Assembly: GCF_902833645.1 (NCBI RefSeq)
Contig: NZ_CADFGE010000012.1
Span: 237,405 to 301,404, forward strand
Source of the DNA: Paraburkholderia fungorum
GTDB taxonomy: Bacteria; Pseudomonadota; Gammaproteobacteria; Burkholderiales; Burkholderiaceae
Length of the DNA: 64,000 nt
Reading direction: 5' to 3'
Shown piece by piece: positions 42,654 to 52,700 of the stretch (the first letter of the stretch is position 1; every line of letters starts with the position of its first letter). The position numbers and the translations under genes are program-made. Below the pieces are notes generated by a model, which did no database searches, was not told the origin of the DNA, and saw only the letters and a list, made by a program, of their open reading frames with translations.

Positions 42654-44657
42654 GTGGCGACCTTGGCGACCACCCCCATGACCACTCAGAAGAACCGCCC
42701 GTGCGCCGTATCGAGCCCGCTTGGCGACGACGCGCTGCTGTTTGCCGGCATGAACGGCGACGACGAACTCGGCCGGCTCAGTGAATACCGGCTCGACCTG
42801 CTGAGCGAGAGCGGCTCGATCGTGCTGCACGACATTCTCGGGCAGCCGGTGGGCGTGCGCATCGACCGGCCGGGCGGCAACCCGCGGTATTTTCACGGCT
42901 ACGTGACCGAGTTCGCGCACACCGGCTGGCGCGGCCGTTTCGCGACTTATCAGGCGACGCTGCACCATTGGCTATGGTTTCTCACGCGCGCGCACAACTG
43001 CCGGGTGTTTCAGAACAAGACGGTCGTCGAGATCATCAAGGACGTGTTCAACGACTATCCGGCGAGTTTCGACGCATCGCTTTCGAACACGTACGAGGCG
43101 CTGCCGTATTGCGTGCAATACCGTGAGACGGACTTTGCCTTCGTGAGCCGCCTGATGGAGTCGGCCGGCATCTACTATTTCTTCCGTCAGGATGCTTCGA
43201 GCCACACGCTCGTGCTCGCCGATTCGTACGCGGCGCACAACGCACTCGAGGACGCCGGATCGATCCGTTATCTGTCCGGTGGTGCGAGCGGTACACGGGG
43301 CATGGAATGCATCGACGAGTGGACGTTGCAGGGCGCGCTGCAAACGCACGAACAGAGCGCGGCGGATTTCAACTTCGAAATGGCGACCAGTCGCGAGGCC
43401 AGTATTCCGCTGGCGCAGGCCACGTTGCAATCGGACTTTGAGAACGCCTCCGCGGCGCGGTTCGATTATCCGGGTGGTTTTCTGACCGGGACCGCCGCCG
43501 AGACCGTGGTGCGCACGCGCATGGAAGCGGTCGAAGCGCAGGCGCAGCGCGCCAGTGGCCGCTCGAACGTATGCGCGATCACGCCGGGTGGACTGTTCGA
43601 TCTGCACGACCATCCGCGAGCGGATCAGAACACCAGCTATCTCGTGACCGGCGCACGCTACGCAATTTCATACGGCGGCTACGAGTCGGCCGGCGGTGCG
43701 GCGGAAGGCCTGCAGTTTTCCTGCAGGTTCGACGCACTTGACAGCACGCATGCCTTTCGCACGCCGCTCACGACGCCGAGGCCCTCGATACGTGGCCCGC
43801 AGACCGCGTTCGTGACCGGCAATAACGATCAGGAAATCTGGACAGACCAGTACGGCCGCGTCAAGGTGCGCTTTCACTGGGATCGCTCCGGCGTCAGCGA
43901 CGGCGACAGTTCATGCTGGGTGCGCGTTGCGCAGTCGTTCGCCGGCAAGCGTTGGGGTGCGCTGTTTCTGCCGCGTGTCGGACAGGAGGTGGTCGTCGAG
44001 TTTCTCGACGGCGATCCCGACCGGCCGCTGGTGACGGGCAGTGTCTACAACGCGGGCATGATGCCGCCTTACGCGCTGCCCGACAACGCCACGCGCTCGG
44101 CGATCAGGAGCGATTCGTTCAAAGGTGGCGAGACCTACAGCGAACTGCGCTTCGACGACAAGGGCGGCAGTGAGCAACTGTTTCTCTTCGCGGGCCGCAA
44201 CCAGGACAACACCGTCAAGAACGACTCGCTCGAATCGGTGGGCAAGGACCGCCATCTTTCGATCGCCGGCAATCACTACGCCAAGGTGGCGGGCGACCGG
44301 CACGACACGGTAGTCGGCGCGCACAACGGCAAGATCGGCGGGACGCTCTCGTTCGACGTGACGGGCGACACCCAGCACAAGTCGGGCGGCAACATCGCGT
44401 TGAGTGCGGATGGCCGGATCGATCTCAAGGCCATGAATATCACGCTGGAAGCGGACCAGATGCTGACCTTGAAAGTCGGCGGCAGCACGATCGTACTCGC
44501 GGGCGAGAGTATCTCGATCTCGGGCCCGACCGTCGCTATCGTCGGCTCGGCGATGGTCAATATCAACGGCGGCGGGGCGAACAGCGGAGGTTCCGCGCAG
44601 GCGGCCTCGCCGCAAGCGCCCGAGGCGCCCACGGAGGCCGACGATGGTACGAGGTAA
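42654..44657 (+). CDS. vgrG: VgrG (TssI), spike protein
   Basis: 667 residues from GTG 42654; ATG 42678 (MTTQKN) is an alternative. The N-terminal gp27-like part contains FHGYVTEFAHTG and FVSRLMESAGIYYFF. The gp5 OB-fold segment has DQYGRVKVRFHWDR and WVRVAQSFAGKRWGALFLPRVGQEV. The C-terminal beta-prism ends near 640 with a short Gly/Ser/Ala-rich tail. There is no effector extension, so this is a structural VgrG. Confidence 0.96.
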   Translation: MATLATTPMTTQKNRPCAVSSPLGDDALLFAGMNGDDELGRLSEYRLDLLSESGSIVLHDILGQPVGVRIDRPGGNPRYFHGYVTEFAHTGWRGRFATYQATLHHWLWFLTRAHNCRVFQNKTVVEIIKDVFNDYPASFDASLSNTYEALPYCVQYRETDFAFVSRLMESAGIYYFFRQDASSHTLVLADSYAAHNALEDAGSIRYLSGGASGTRGMECIDEWTLQGALQTHEQSAADFNFEMATSREASIPLAQATLQSDFENASAARFDYPGGFLTGTAAETVVRTRMEAVEAQAQRASGRSNVCAITPGGLFDLHDHPRADQNTSYLVTGARYAISYGGYESAGGAAEGLQFSCRFDALDSTHAFRTPLTTPRPSIRGPQTAFVTGNNDQEIWTDQYGRVKVRFHWDRSGVSDGDSSCWVRVAQSFAGKRWGALFLPRVGQEVVVEFLDGDPDRPLVTGSVYNAGMMPPYALPDNATRSAIRSDSFKGGETYSELRFDDKGGSEQLFLFAGRNQDNTVKNDSLESVGKDRHLSIAGNHYAKVAGDRHDTVVGAHNGKIGGTLSFDVTGDTQHKSGGNIALSADGRIDLKAMNITLEADQMLTLKVGGSTIVLAGESISISGPTVAIVGSAMVNINGGGANSGGSAQAASPQAPEAPTEADDGTR

Positions 44658-44663
44658 TCCGTC

Positions 44664-46304
44664 ATGTTCCTGATCCTTCGCGTCGAACACTATCGCAACG
44701 CGGCGGCGCCCGAGGCGATCGAAAGGAAGTTCGGAGTGGACGGCGGCACGATCGGCCGCTCAACCGACAACGACCTGGTCCTGCCCGACCCGGACAAACT
44801 TATTTCGCGCGCGCATGCCCGCATCGAGTTTCGGGACGGCAACTTTCTGATTCAGGACGTGGGCAGCAATCCTAGCGTGTTGAACGGAAGACCGTTGGGC
44901 GGCTCGCGACAGGCCCGTCTGACGCATGGCGACGATCTTGCAATAGGCGAGTATCTGTTGAGCGTGGTGGTGCAGGCCGAGGCGCCGGCGGTTATGGCGG
45001 CGCCGTCTTCAACGGCCGTTCCCAACGGTCTCGACGATCTGCTCGGTGCGGGCGGGGGTGTGCCCTTGCCCGATCCGCTGGCGGTGCCGGCGGGACTCGA
45101 GGCGCTGCAGATCGGCAGCGGGCCGGCGGACGATCCGCTTGGACTCAATGGCGCGCTGAACTCGCACGCGGGGCCGCTGGCCGATGCGTTGTTCGAACGC
45201 CCGTTGCTCGAACGGACACCGGGCTACAGCGGCTCGATGGGCACGCAGGCGGCGCCGGAGTCGTTGCCGTTTACCGGTGCGTCGATGGGCATTCCTACGG
45301 ACTACGATCCGTTCGCCGATCTGGGGCATGGTGGTCGAGCTGATCGAGCGGGTCATGACACGGTGACGGCTGCGCCGCGGCATGCGCCGCCAATGAGTGA
45401 AGCGCCTGTGGCCGCGCCCGCGCCGGTGCTGCTGCCGGAGTTCACGATTCTCGGCCGCCCGGCACCGGTTCCGGCTGCACCGTTGCCGCCTGCGCATGAT
45501 GATCGGGCGGATTCGCTATCGGCGCGCTCGCAGACTGCTCGGGTGGATACGCCGCCCGTGATTGCGCGAGCGGAGCCGGCCGGGCCGATGCCCGATGCGC
45601 GGCACGCAGAAGCGCCGTCTCAGCCGCCGGGTTTTGCGCACGCAGCCCAGCCAACCCCGCCGATCCACACCGCCGCGGCCGCTGCTGCTCCTGCCCCCAC
45701 GTCCTCGCCGAGCCAGGACGCCATCCTGCAGGCGCTACTCAAGGGTCTCGGCGTGCCCGATCTGCCGCTCGGCTCGCGCAGCGCGGTGGACCTCGCCGAA
45801 CTGGTCGGCCAGATGCTGCGCGAATCGCTGGGCGGCACCATCGACGTGCTGATGGCCCGTGCGTTGACCAAGAAGGAAATTCGCATCGACATGACGGTGA
45901 TCGGCGTGCGCGACAACAATCCGCTGAAATTTTTCCCGGATGTGGATAGCGCGCTGATGCAGATGCTGTCGGGCCGTGGGGTGGGCTACCTGCCGCCGCT
46001 CAAGGCAATTTGGGCCTCGTTCGACGATATCAAGGCGCACGAGCTCGCGATGGTGGCCGGCATGCGCGCGGCGCTGCTCGACGTGCTCAAGCGTTTCGAT
46101 CCGGCGGCGATCGAGAAGCGTATCTCGGCGCCGAGCGTGATGGACAAGATGCTCGGCGGCAACCGCAAGGCGCGCATGTGGGACCGCCAGGTCGAAATGT
46201 ACGACGAGATGGTGCGCGAGGCCGACGACGACTTCCAGCGCCTGTTCGGCGAACGTTTCGCAAGCGCCTACGAAGACCAGATCGGACGCATCCGCTCGAA
46301 ATGA
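44664..46304 (+). CDS. tagH: TagH, FHA-domain type VI regulator
   Basis: 546 residues. The FHA domain (about 10-100) carries IGRSTDNDLVLPDPDKLISRAHARIEF, including the phospho-Thr-binding Arg, Ser and His positions, then a long Pro/Ala-rich linker (about 110-350). The conserved TagH C-terminal domain follows (about 355-546, with FFPDVDSALMQMLSGRGVGYLPP). In Pseudomonas the equivalent Fha1 is phosphorylated by PpkA and promotes assembly. The stop overlaps the tssJ ATG by 4 nt. Confidence 0.94.
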   Translation: MFLILRVEHYRNAAAPEAIERKFGVDGGTIGRSTDNDLVLPDPDKLISRAHARIEFRDGNFLIQDVGSNPSVLNGRPLGGSRQARLTHGDDLAIGEYLLSVVVQAEAPAVMAAPSSTAVPNGLDDLLGAGGGVPLPDPLAVPAGLEALQIGSGPADDPLGLNGALNSHAGPLADALFERPLLERTPGYSGSMGTQAAPESLPFTGASMGIPTDYDPFADLGHGGRADRAGHDTVTAAPRHAPPMSEAPVAAPAPVLLPEFTILGRPAPVPAAPLPPAHDDRADSLSARSQTARVDTPPVIARAEPAGPMPDARHAEAPSQPPGFAHAAQPTPPIHTAAAAAAPAPTSSPSQDAILQALLKGLGVPDLPLGSRSAVDLAELVGQMLRESLGGTIDVLMARALTKKEIRIDMTVIGVRDNNPLKFFPDVDSALMQMLSGRGVGYLPPLKAIWASFDDIKAHELAMVAGMRAALLDVLKRFDPAAIEKRISAPSVMDKMLGGNRKARMWDRQVEMYDEMVREADDDFQRLFGERFASAYEDQIGRIRSK

Positions 46305-46948
46305 AAACTCGTTCTCCGCTGGATCTGTTCCACCGCTCGCTGGCGATACCGTGCGAGAGCTTGCCCGCTGCGCGGCCACGGACGCCCGGTCATATGCGCC
46401 GCCTGCTGGTTCTTGGCGCGGCCGGCTCGCTGCTGGCCGGCTGCGGGATGATGGACAAACTGCCTTTGATCGGCAAAGCCAAACCGCCGCCGCCTCCACC
46501 GGCCCCGGCTGCGCCGCAACCGCAGCTTATCGACATCACGCTGAAGGCCGCCGCCGAACTGAATCCGGACATCACCGGCCGGCCCTCACCGCTTGCGGTG
46601 CGGCTTTATCAGTTGAAATCGGCGAGCAAGTTCGCCCATGCCGACTTCTTTGCGCTGTTCGATCACGACAGTGCGTTGCTCGGCGCCGACCTGCTGGCGC
46701 GCGAGGACCTTCTGATCGAACCCGGCACGAGCCGCACGGCGGTGCTGGAGCGCGCGAAGGAGCTTCGCCAGGTTGCCGTGCTGGCCGCGTATCGCGACGT
46801 CGACTCGGCGAGCTGGCGGGCGGTGATCGACGTATGGCCGGCCGAGGTGAAACGAGTCGAGGTTCGGCTCGAGGCACTGGGCGTTGCGATCGCGCCAGGG
46901 GCAGCGCCTGCGGTAGCGGCAAGTCAAGGCGGCGCGCCCCATTCGTAG
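46301..46948 (+). CDS. tssJ: TssJ, outer-membrane lipoprotein of the membrane complex
   Basis: 215 residues from ATG 46301, which overlaps the tagH stop. An internal ATG at 46394 would give 184 residues with a more compact signal peptide. The lipobox LLAGC puts the lipidated Cys at 48 (or 17). A Pro-rich spacer is followed by the TssJ beta-sandwich (ITLKAAAELNPDITGRPSPLAVRLYQLKSA, FFALFD). It anchors TssM to the outer membrane. Which start is used cannot be settled here. Confidence 0.92.
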   Translation: MKTRSPLDLFHRSLAIPCESLPAARPRTPGHMRRLLVLGAAGSLLAGCGMMDKLPLIGKAKPPPPPPAPAAPQPQLIDITLKAAAELNPDITGRPSPLAVRLYQLKSASKFAHADFFALFDHDSALLGADLLAREDLLIEPGTSRTAVLERAKELRQVAVLAAYRDVDSASWRAVIDVWPAEVKRVEVRLEALGVAIAPGAAPAVAASQGGAPHS

Positions 46949-47056
46949 AGTGAACAGCGCACATCGGCTGTCGGCAGGCGGGTAATGACAGTCCCGAACG
47001 CGTCAGCCAGGCAGACGAATTGATGAATCGAAGCATCACCGGAGTTAGCACACGCG

Positions 47057-48391
47057 ATGTCCTGGAACAACAAAGTCATCTGGTCCGAGGGGATGTTTCT
47101 GCAGCCGCAGCATCTCCAGCAACACGACCGTTACCTGCACGCATTGGTCGAATCGCGAGCGGCCGGCCTGCGGCCGTATGGCTGGGGCTTCACCGCGCTC
47201 AGGCTCGACGACGCGCAACTCGCGCTCGGCAAGCTGGCGATTCTCGAATGCGCGGGCGTGCTGCCGGACGGCACGCCGTTCGCGCTCTCAGCCGACGAGG
47301 CCCCGCCGCCGGGCATCGACATTCCCGATGACGCACGCAACGCGCTCGTCGTGCTCGCGCTGCCGGTGCGCCGGCCCGGGATTCCGGAGGCCACGGCCGC
47401 GCCGTCCACCGACAGTTTCGCGCGCTACGGCACGCTTGAATACGAAGTGAACGACAGCAACTCGGACGGCACCGGCGCGGCACTGCTGCAGATCGGCAAG
47501 CTGCGCCTGAGACTCGCGTTCGAATCCGAAGTGGTGAATGCGCATGCATGCCTGGGCGTCGCGCGTGTGATCGAGCGGCGCGCGGACAACCGCGTCGTGC
47601 TCGATTCCGACTATGCGCCGCCGTGTCTCGACTTCCGGGTGGCGCCACGACTCGCCGCATTCGCCGACGAATTCACCGGACTGTTGCGCCAGCGCGGCGA
47701 GGCGCTCGCGAGCCGCCTGAGCGCGCCGGGCACAGGCGGCGCCGCCGAGATTCAGGACTTTCTGCTGCTGCAACTCGTCAATCGTGCCGAGCCGCTGATC
47801 GCTCATCTGGCGACCATGACCGGCTTGCACCCGGAAGAACTGTTCCGTGTTGCAGTGGCGCTGGCCGGCGAGTTGGCCACCTTCTCGCAGGCGAACAAGC
47901 GCACCGCGCAATACCCGGTGTACCGCCATGACCGCCTCGCCGAAACCTTCATGCCGGTGATTGCCGATCTGCGGCAGTCCTTGAGCATGGTGATGGATTC
48001 CGCCGTCGTGCCGATTCCGCTCGACGCTCGCAAGTTCGGCGTGCATGTCGCGGTGGTGCCCGACACCGAGCTCTACAAGTCGGCGATGTTCGTGCTCGCA
48101 GTCAACGCGCAGATGCCGGCCGAAACCGTGCGCAACAGCTTCGCGCAACAGGTCAAGATCGGGCCGGTAGAAAAGATCCGCGACCTCGTCAATTTGCAGC
48201 TTCCCGGCATCGCCTTGCGCGCACTGCCGGTCGCGCCACGGCAGTTGCCGTTCCACGCCGGCTTCACGTACTTCGAACTCGACCGCAGCAACGATCTGTG
48301 GAAGCTGTTGCCCACCTCGGCCGGCTTCGCAATGCATGTGGCGGGCGAGTTTCCGGGTCTGCAACTGACGTTCTGGGCCATCAGGAGATAG
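47057..48391 (+). CDS. tssK: TssK, baseplate-membrane complex connector
   Basis: 444 residues. The start KVIWSEGMFLQPQHLQQHDRY is the TssK signature. Other conserved pieces are FLLLQLVNRAEPLIAHL and a C-terminal head-domain region ending QLTFWAIRR. It links the TssE-F-G wedges to TssL/TssM. It is 108 nt after tssJ and 6 nt before tssL. Confidence 0.96.
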   Translation: MSWNNKVIWSEGMFLQPQHLQQHDRYLHALVESRAAGLRPYGWGFTALRLDDAQLALGKLAILECAGVLPDGTPFALSADEAPPPGIDIPDDARNALVVLALPVRRPGIPEATAAPSTDSFARYGTLEYEVNDSNSDGTGAALLQIGKLRLRLAFESEVVNAHACLGVARVIERRADNRVVLDSDYAPPCLDFRVAPRLAAFADEFTGLLRQRGEALASRLSAPGTGGAAEIQDFLLLQLVNRAEPLIAHLATMTGLHPEELFRVAVALAGELATFSQANKRTAQYPVYRHDRLAETFMPVIADLRQSLSMVMDSAVVPIPLDARKFGVHVAVVPDTELYKSAMFVLAVNAQMPAETVRNSFAQQVKIGPVEKIRDLVNLQLPGIALRALPVAPRQLPFHAGFTYFELDRSNDLWKLLPTSAGFAMHVAGEFPGLQLTFWAIRR

Positions 48392-48397
48392 CCGATC

Positions 48398-49741
48398 ATG
48401 AGTCGAGACGACTTCGCTGCGGATCAGGACGCGACCTTCCTGGTGCCGCGTCCGGGAGGCAAGGGCGCAACGCCCGGCGCGTCAGGCGGCGTGCCGGCGT
48501 CCCCGCCGCCAACCCAGCCACCCATGGCGGCATCCAGACCGGCCGACGCGCCTCTGTCCGGCCCGATCCCGACGAGCGGACTCAATCCGCTGTTGCGCGC
48601 GGCTAATCCGCTGCTCGATCTGATCGTGCCGCTGCGCCACATGTCGACCCATTCCGATCTCGAAGATCTGCGCCGCCGTCTCGTCGACGGCGTGCGTCAG
48701 TTCGAGAGCGAAGCCCGTGCGGCGAACCTCAGTGTCGAAACATTGTCGGCGGCGCGCTACGCGTTGTGCACCTTTCTCGACGAAACGGTGTCGAGCACGC
48801 CGTGGGGCGGGGGTGGGGCCTGGTCGGGGCGCAGCCTGCTGATCCTGTTCCACAACGAGGCGTCGGGCGGCGAGAAATTTTTCATGATCCTGCAGCGGCT
48901 CGCGCAGGACCCGCGCGCCAACCTCGAGGTGCTCGAACTGATGTACGTGTGTCTCGCGCTCGGCATGGAAGGGCGCTACCGCCTGATCGAAGGCGGCCGC
49001 GCACAACTCGACGTGTTGCGCGAGCGGCTGCTGGCGATGATCCGCGAGCGGCGCGGTCCGCTCGAACGCGATCTGTCGCCGCATTGGCAAGGTGTCGTGG
49101 ACAAGCGCAATCCGCTGATGCGGATGCTGCCGATGTGGGTGCTCGCCGCGCTTACCGGCTTGATCCTGATGGCGCTGCAACTGGCGTTCTCGATCAGCTT
49201 GAACCGCGCGTCCGATCCGGTATTCGCCGCCTTGCACGGCGTGAGGACGGCGGTAGCCGCGCCTGCCGCCGTGCCCAAAGCCGCGGTCGCGCTCGAAGCT
49301 GTGAAGCCGCGCCTCGCTGCGTTTCTCGCGCCTGAGATCAGCCAGGGACTGGTCAGCGTTGTGGAGACGCCCGGCAAGTCGACGGTCACGCTGCATGGCG
49401 ACGGCATGTTTGGCTCCGGCAGCGCGGATGTGTCACGCAGCTTCTATCCGCTGCTCGATCGTATCGGCGACGCGCTGAAAACTGTGCCGGGCCGCGTCGT
49501 GGTGGCGGGGCATACGGATGACCAGCGCATCGTGTCGGCGCGCTTCCCGTCGAACTGGCATTTGTCGCAAGCCCGGGCCGAAGCGGTCAGACAGGTGCTG
49601 GCCGCGCGCACCGGCTCCCCCGAGCGTTTCGCGGCCGAAGGCCGTGGCGACACCGAGCCGCTGGTGCCCAACGACAGCGCCGCGAACCGTGCGCGCAACC
49701 GGCGCGTGGATGTGACCGTCTTTACGTCGGGTACGCCGTGA
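48398..49741 (+). CDS. tssL: TssL with C-terminal OmpA-like domain
   Basis: 447 residues. After a Pro-rich N-terminus, the DotU-like cytoplasmic domain (about 65-235) contains NPLLDLIVPL, ALCTFLDETV and ALGMEGRYRLIEGG. One transmembrane helix lies at about 246-266. The periplasmic OmpA/peptidoglycan-binding domain (about 345-445) has SNWHLSQARAEAV and NRRVDVTVF. It is the specialised type of TssL with a cell-wall anchor fused on. Confidence 0.95.
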   Translation: MSRDDFAADQDATFLVPRPGGKGATPGASGGVPASPPPTQPPMAASRPADAPLSGPIPTSGLNPLLRAANPLLDLIVPLRHMSTHSDLEDLRRRLVDGVRQFESEARAANLSVETLSAARYALCTFLDETVSSTPWGGGGAWSGRSLLILFHNEASGGEKFFMILQRLAQDPRANLEVLELMYVCLALGMEGRYRLIEGGRAQLDVLRERLLAMIRERRGPLERDLSPHWQGVVDKRNPLMRMLPMWVLAALTGLILMALQLAFSISLNRASDPVFAALHGVRTAVAAPAAVPKAAVALEAVKPRLAAFLAPEISQGLVSVVETPGKSTVTLHGDGMFGSGSADVSRSFYPLLDRIGDALKTVPGRVVVAGHTDDQRIVSARFPSNWHLSQARAEAVRQVLAARTGSPERFAAEGRGDTEPLVPNDSAANRARNRRVDVTVFTSGTP

Positions 49742-49793
49742 TCGCCGCGGTTACCACTGTGTTTCCGTTTTGTCTTTTGCCAGGTCATCTGTC

Positions 49794-52700
49794 ATGAAAC
49801 GTCTCTTTAGCTGGCTGACCCGCGCCTGGGTGCTGGCGTTGTTCGGCGCGCTCGCGCTTGCGTTGATCGTCTGGTTCGACGGGCCGTTGATCGCGTTCAA
49901 CGGCAACGCGCCGCTGGAATCGGTGTCGAGCCGTATCACGCTGATCGCGATTATCTTTGTGCTGTGGGCCGGCTTCTTTGTCGGTAAATGGCTGATTGGA
50001 CGGATCGCCAGTCTGAAGCTGATGCAGAGCGTGGCGGCGCAACCTGCCGCCGCCGATCCGGCCTTGGCGTCGGCATCGCCCGCGCCGTCTGCCAGTGACA
50101 CGCGCTCGGCCGCCGAAGTGTCGGCGCTCAACCAGCGCTTCCAGGAAGCGCTGGCAATTCTGCGTCAGGCGCGCGGCGGCCGCCGCTTTGGCGGGCAGTA
50201 TCTGTATCAGACACCGTGGTACATGTTCGTCGGTGCGCCGGGGGCGGGCAAGACCACTGCGCTGGTCCACTCGGGCCTGAAATTTCCGCTCGCCGACAAG
50301 CTCGGCAAGGAAGCGATTCGCGGCATTGGCGGTACGCGCAACTGCGACTGGTGGTTCACCGACGAGGCGGTGCTGCTCGACACGGCCGGCCGCTACACGA
50401 CCCAGGACAGCGATTCCGAAGCCGACAAGGCGGCATGGACCGGCTTCCTGCAACTGCTGAAGAAATACCGGCGGCGCCGGCCGATCAACGGCGTGATCGT
50501 CGCGGTTTCGGTCGCGGATCTGTTGCGGCAATCCGAAGCCGATCGCAAGACGCAGGCGCAGGCAATCCGCGAACGAATCAAGGAACTGCATGAACGGCTC
50601 GGCATCCGCTTTCCGATCTACGTGCTGGTCACGAAGTGCGATCTGATGGCGGGCTTTGTGGAGTTCTTCGACGACCTCGGGCGCGAGGAGCGTGCAAGTG
50701 TCTGGGGCATGACATTTCCGGTGGCGGACGCGGCGAACATCGACCAGTTGCTGGCAACGTTCCCGGCTGAGTTCGACGCATTGGAAGCGCGCCTCCAGTC
50801 GCGCGTCCTCGAGCGCTTGCAACAGGAGCGGGATGTCCGGCGGCGCGCGTTGATCTATGGTTTTCCGCAACAGCTTGCGTCGTTGCGCGACCTGCTGGGC
50901 AGTTTTCTCGGCGACGTGTTCCAGTCGAGCCGTTATGAGGAAAACGCGCTGCTGCGCGGCGTGTATTTCACCAGCGGCACCCAGGAAGGCAGCCCGATCG
51001 ACCGCGTGATGGGCGCGCTGGCGGCGAGCTTCGGCATCGATCGCCAGGTGCTGGTGGCGAATACGGCGAGCGGGCGCAGCTATTTCATTACGCGGCTTCT
51101 GCGCGACGTGCTGTTCCAGGAATCGGGTTTGGCCGGTGCCGACCTGCGTGTCGAGCGCCGCCGTGCGTGGCTGCAACGCGGCGCCTGGGTGCTGGCTGCC
51201 GGGCTGATCGTGCTGATGAGCGCGGGGCTCGTGACCAGTTACGTGCGCAACCGGAGCTACGTTCGCGAGGTTGCGTCACAGGTCGATGCGATCGATGCGC
51301 AGGCGCGCAATCTGGTGCCGAATGCGGGCGTGCTGAGCGTGTTGCCGCTGCTCGACGCCGCGCGTGACATTCCCGGCGGCTACGCGGATCGCAACGGCGG
51401 TGCGCCGTTTCTGATGACGCTCGGTCTGTATCAGGGCGACAAACTCGGCTCCGCCGCGCAGACTCTGTATCAGCGTCTGTTACGTCAGACCCTGCTGCCG
51501 CGAGTGGTCGGCCGCCTGAAAGAACAGTTGCGGCGCGGCGAAGCGAACAACCCGCAGTATCTGTACGAGACGCTGCGGGTCTATCTGATGCTGGGCGACC
51601 CGAATCATTTCGATGCCGAATCGGTGGGTGCATGGGCGGATTACGATTGGGACCGCAACCTCGCCGGGCATGTTACCGATGACCAGCGCAAGGATCTGTC
51701 GGCGCATATGACGGCGCTGCTCGACCATCTGCAGGACGACGGGCCGGTCACGCTCGACGCCGACCTGGTCGCTTCGACCCGCCAGGCGCTTGCCAGGATT
51801 CCGCTGCAACAGCGGGTCTACGCGTCGCTGCTGCGCAATCTGCAACACACCAGTTTGCCGGAGGTGTCGCTGGCCAGCGCGGCGGGACGCGACGCGGCAA
51901 TCGTATTCGTGCGCAAGAGCGGCGAGCCGATGACACGCGGCGTGCCGGGCCTCTTTACCCGCGACGGCTACCGGCAATTTCTTGCACGCCGCGATCTGGC
52001 GGTGGCCGACGTCGTCAAGGACAACTGGATATTGGGCAAGGACGAGGCAGTCACCGACCCGGCGGCGGTCGAGCAACTGAATGCGCAGGTGCTCGAGCTT
52101 TACTATGACGATTACATCAGGCGTTGGGACGCGTTTCTGTCCGATGTCGGCATTGTGCCGTTTCACGATCTCGATCAGGCCGCGCGCGTGGTGAACGTAC
52201 TCGCGCAGCCTACCTCGCCGCTGAAGAAATTCCTGAGCGTGGCGGCGAAGGAAACCACGCTCGGCGACGTCAAGCAGACCACCTTGATCGACACCGCCAA
52301 AGGCAAGCTCGACAGCGTCAAGAAGAAGCTGGAGAGCGCGCTTGCCTCGTCCGACGATGCGGCGCCCGCACCGGCGGCAACGTTGCAAAATCCCGTGGAT
52401 CTGCATTTCGATTCGCTGCATCAACTCGCGGCGGCCGGCGCGGGCGGCGCTTCGCCGCTCGATTCGCAACTTGCGTCGCTTAACGAAGTATTCGTCTATC
52501 TCGATGCAGCCAATACCGCGAAGCGCCAAGGCGCGCCCGCACCGGCCTCGGATGCGTTGATGAAGCTGAAGCAGGGCGCCGAGGGCAAGCCGGCGCCCCT
52601 TGCTGCCATGCTCGCGGGGGTGGCGGACGCGGGATCGTCGCTGACGCTCGGCAGTGAGCGTGGGCGGCTGAGTTCACTGTGGGTGGCGAACGTCGCGTCG

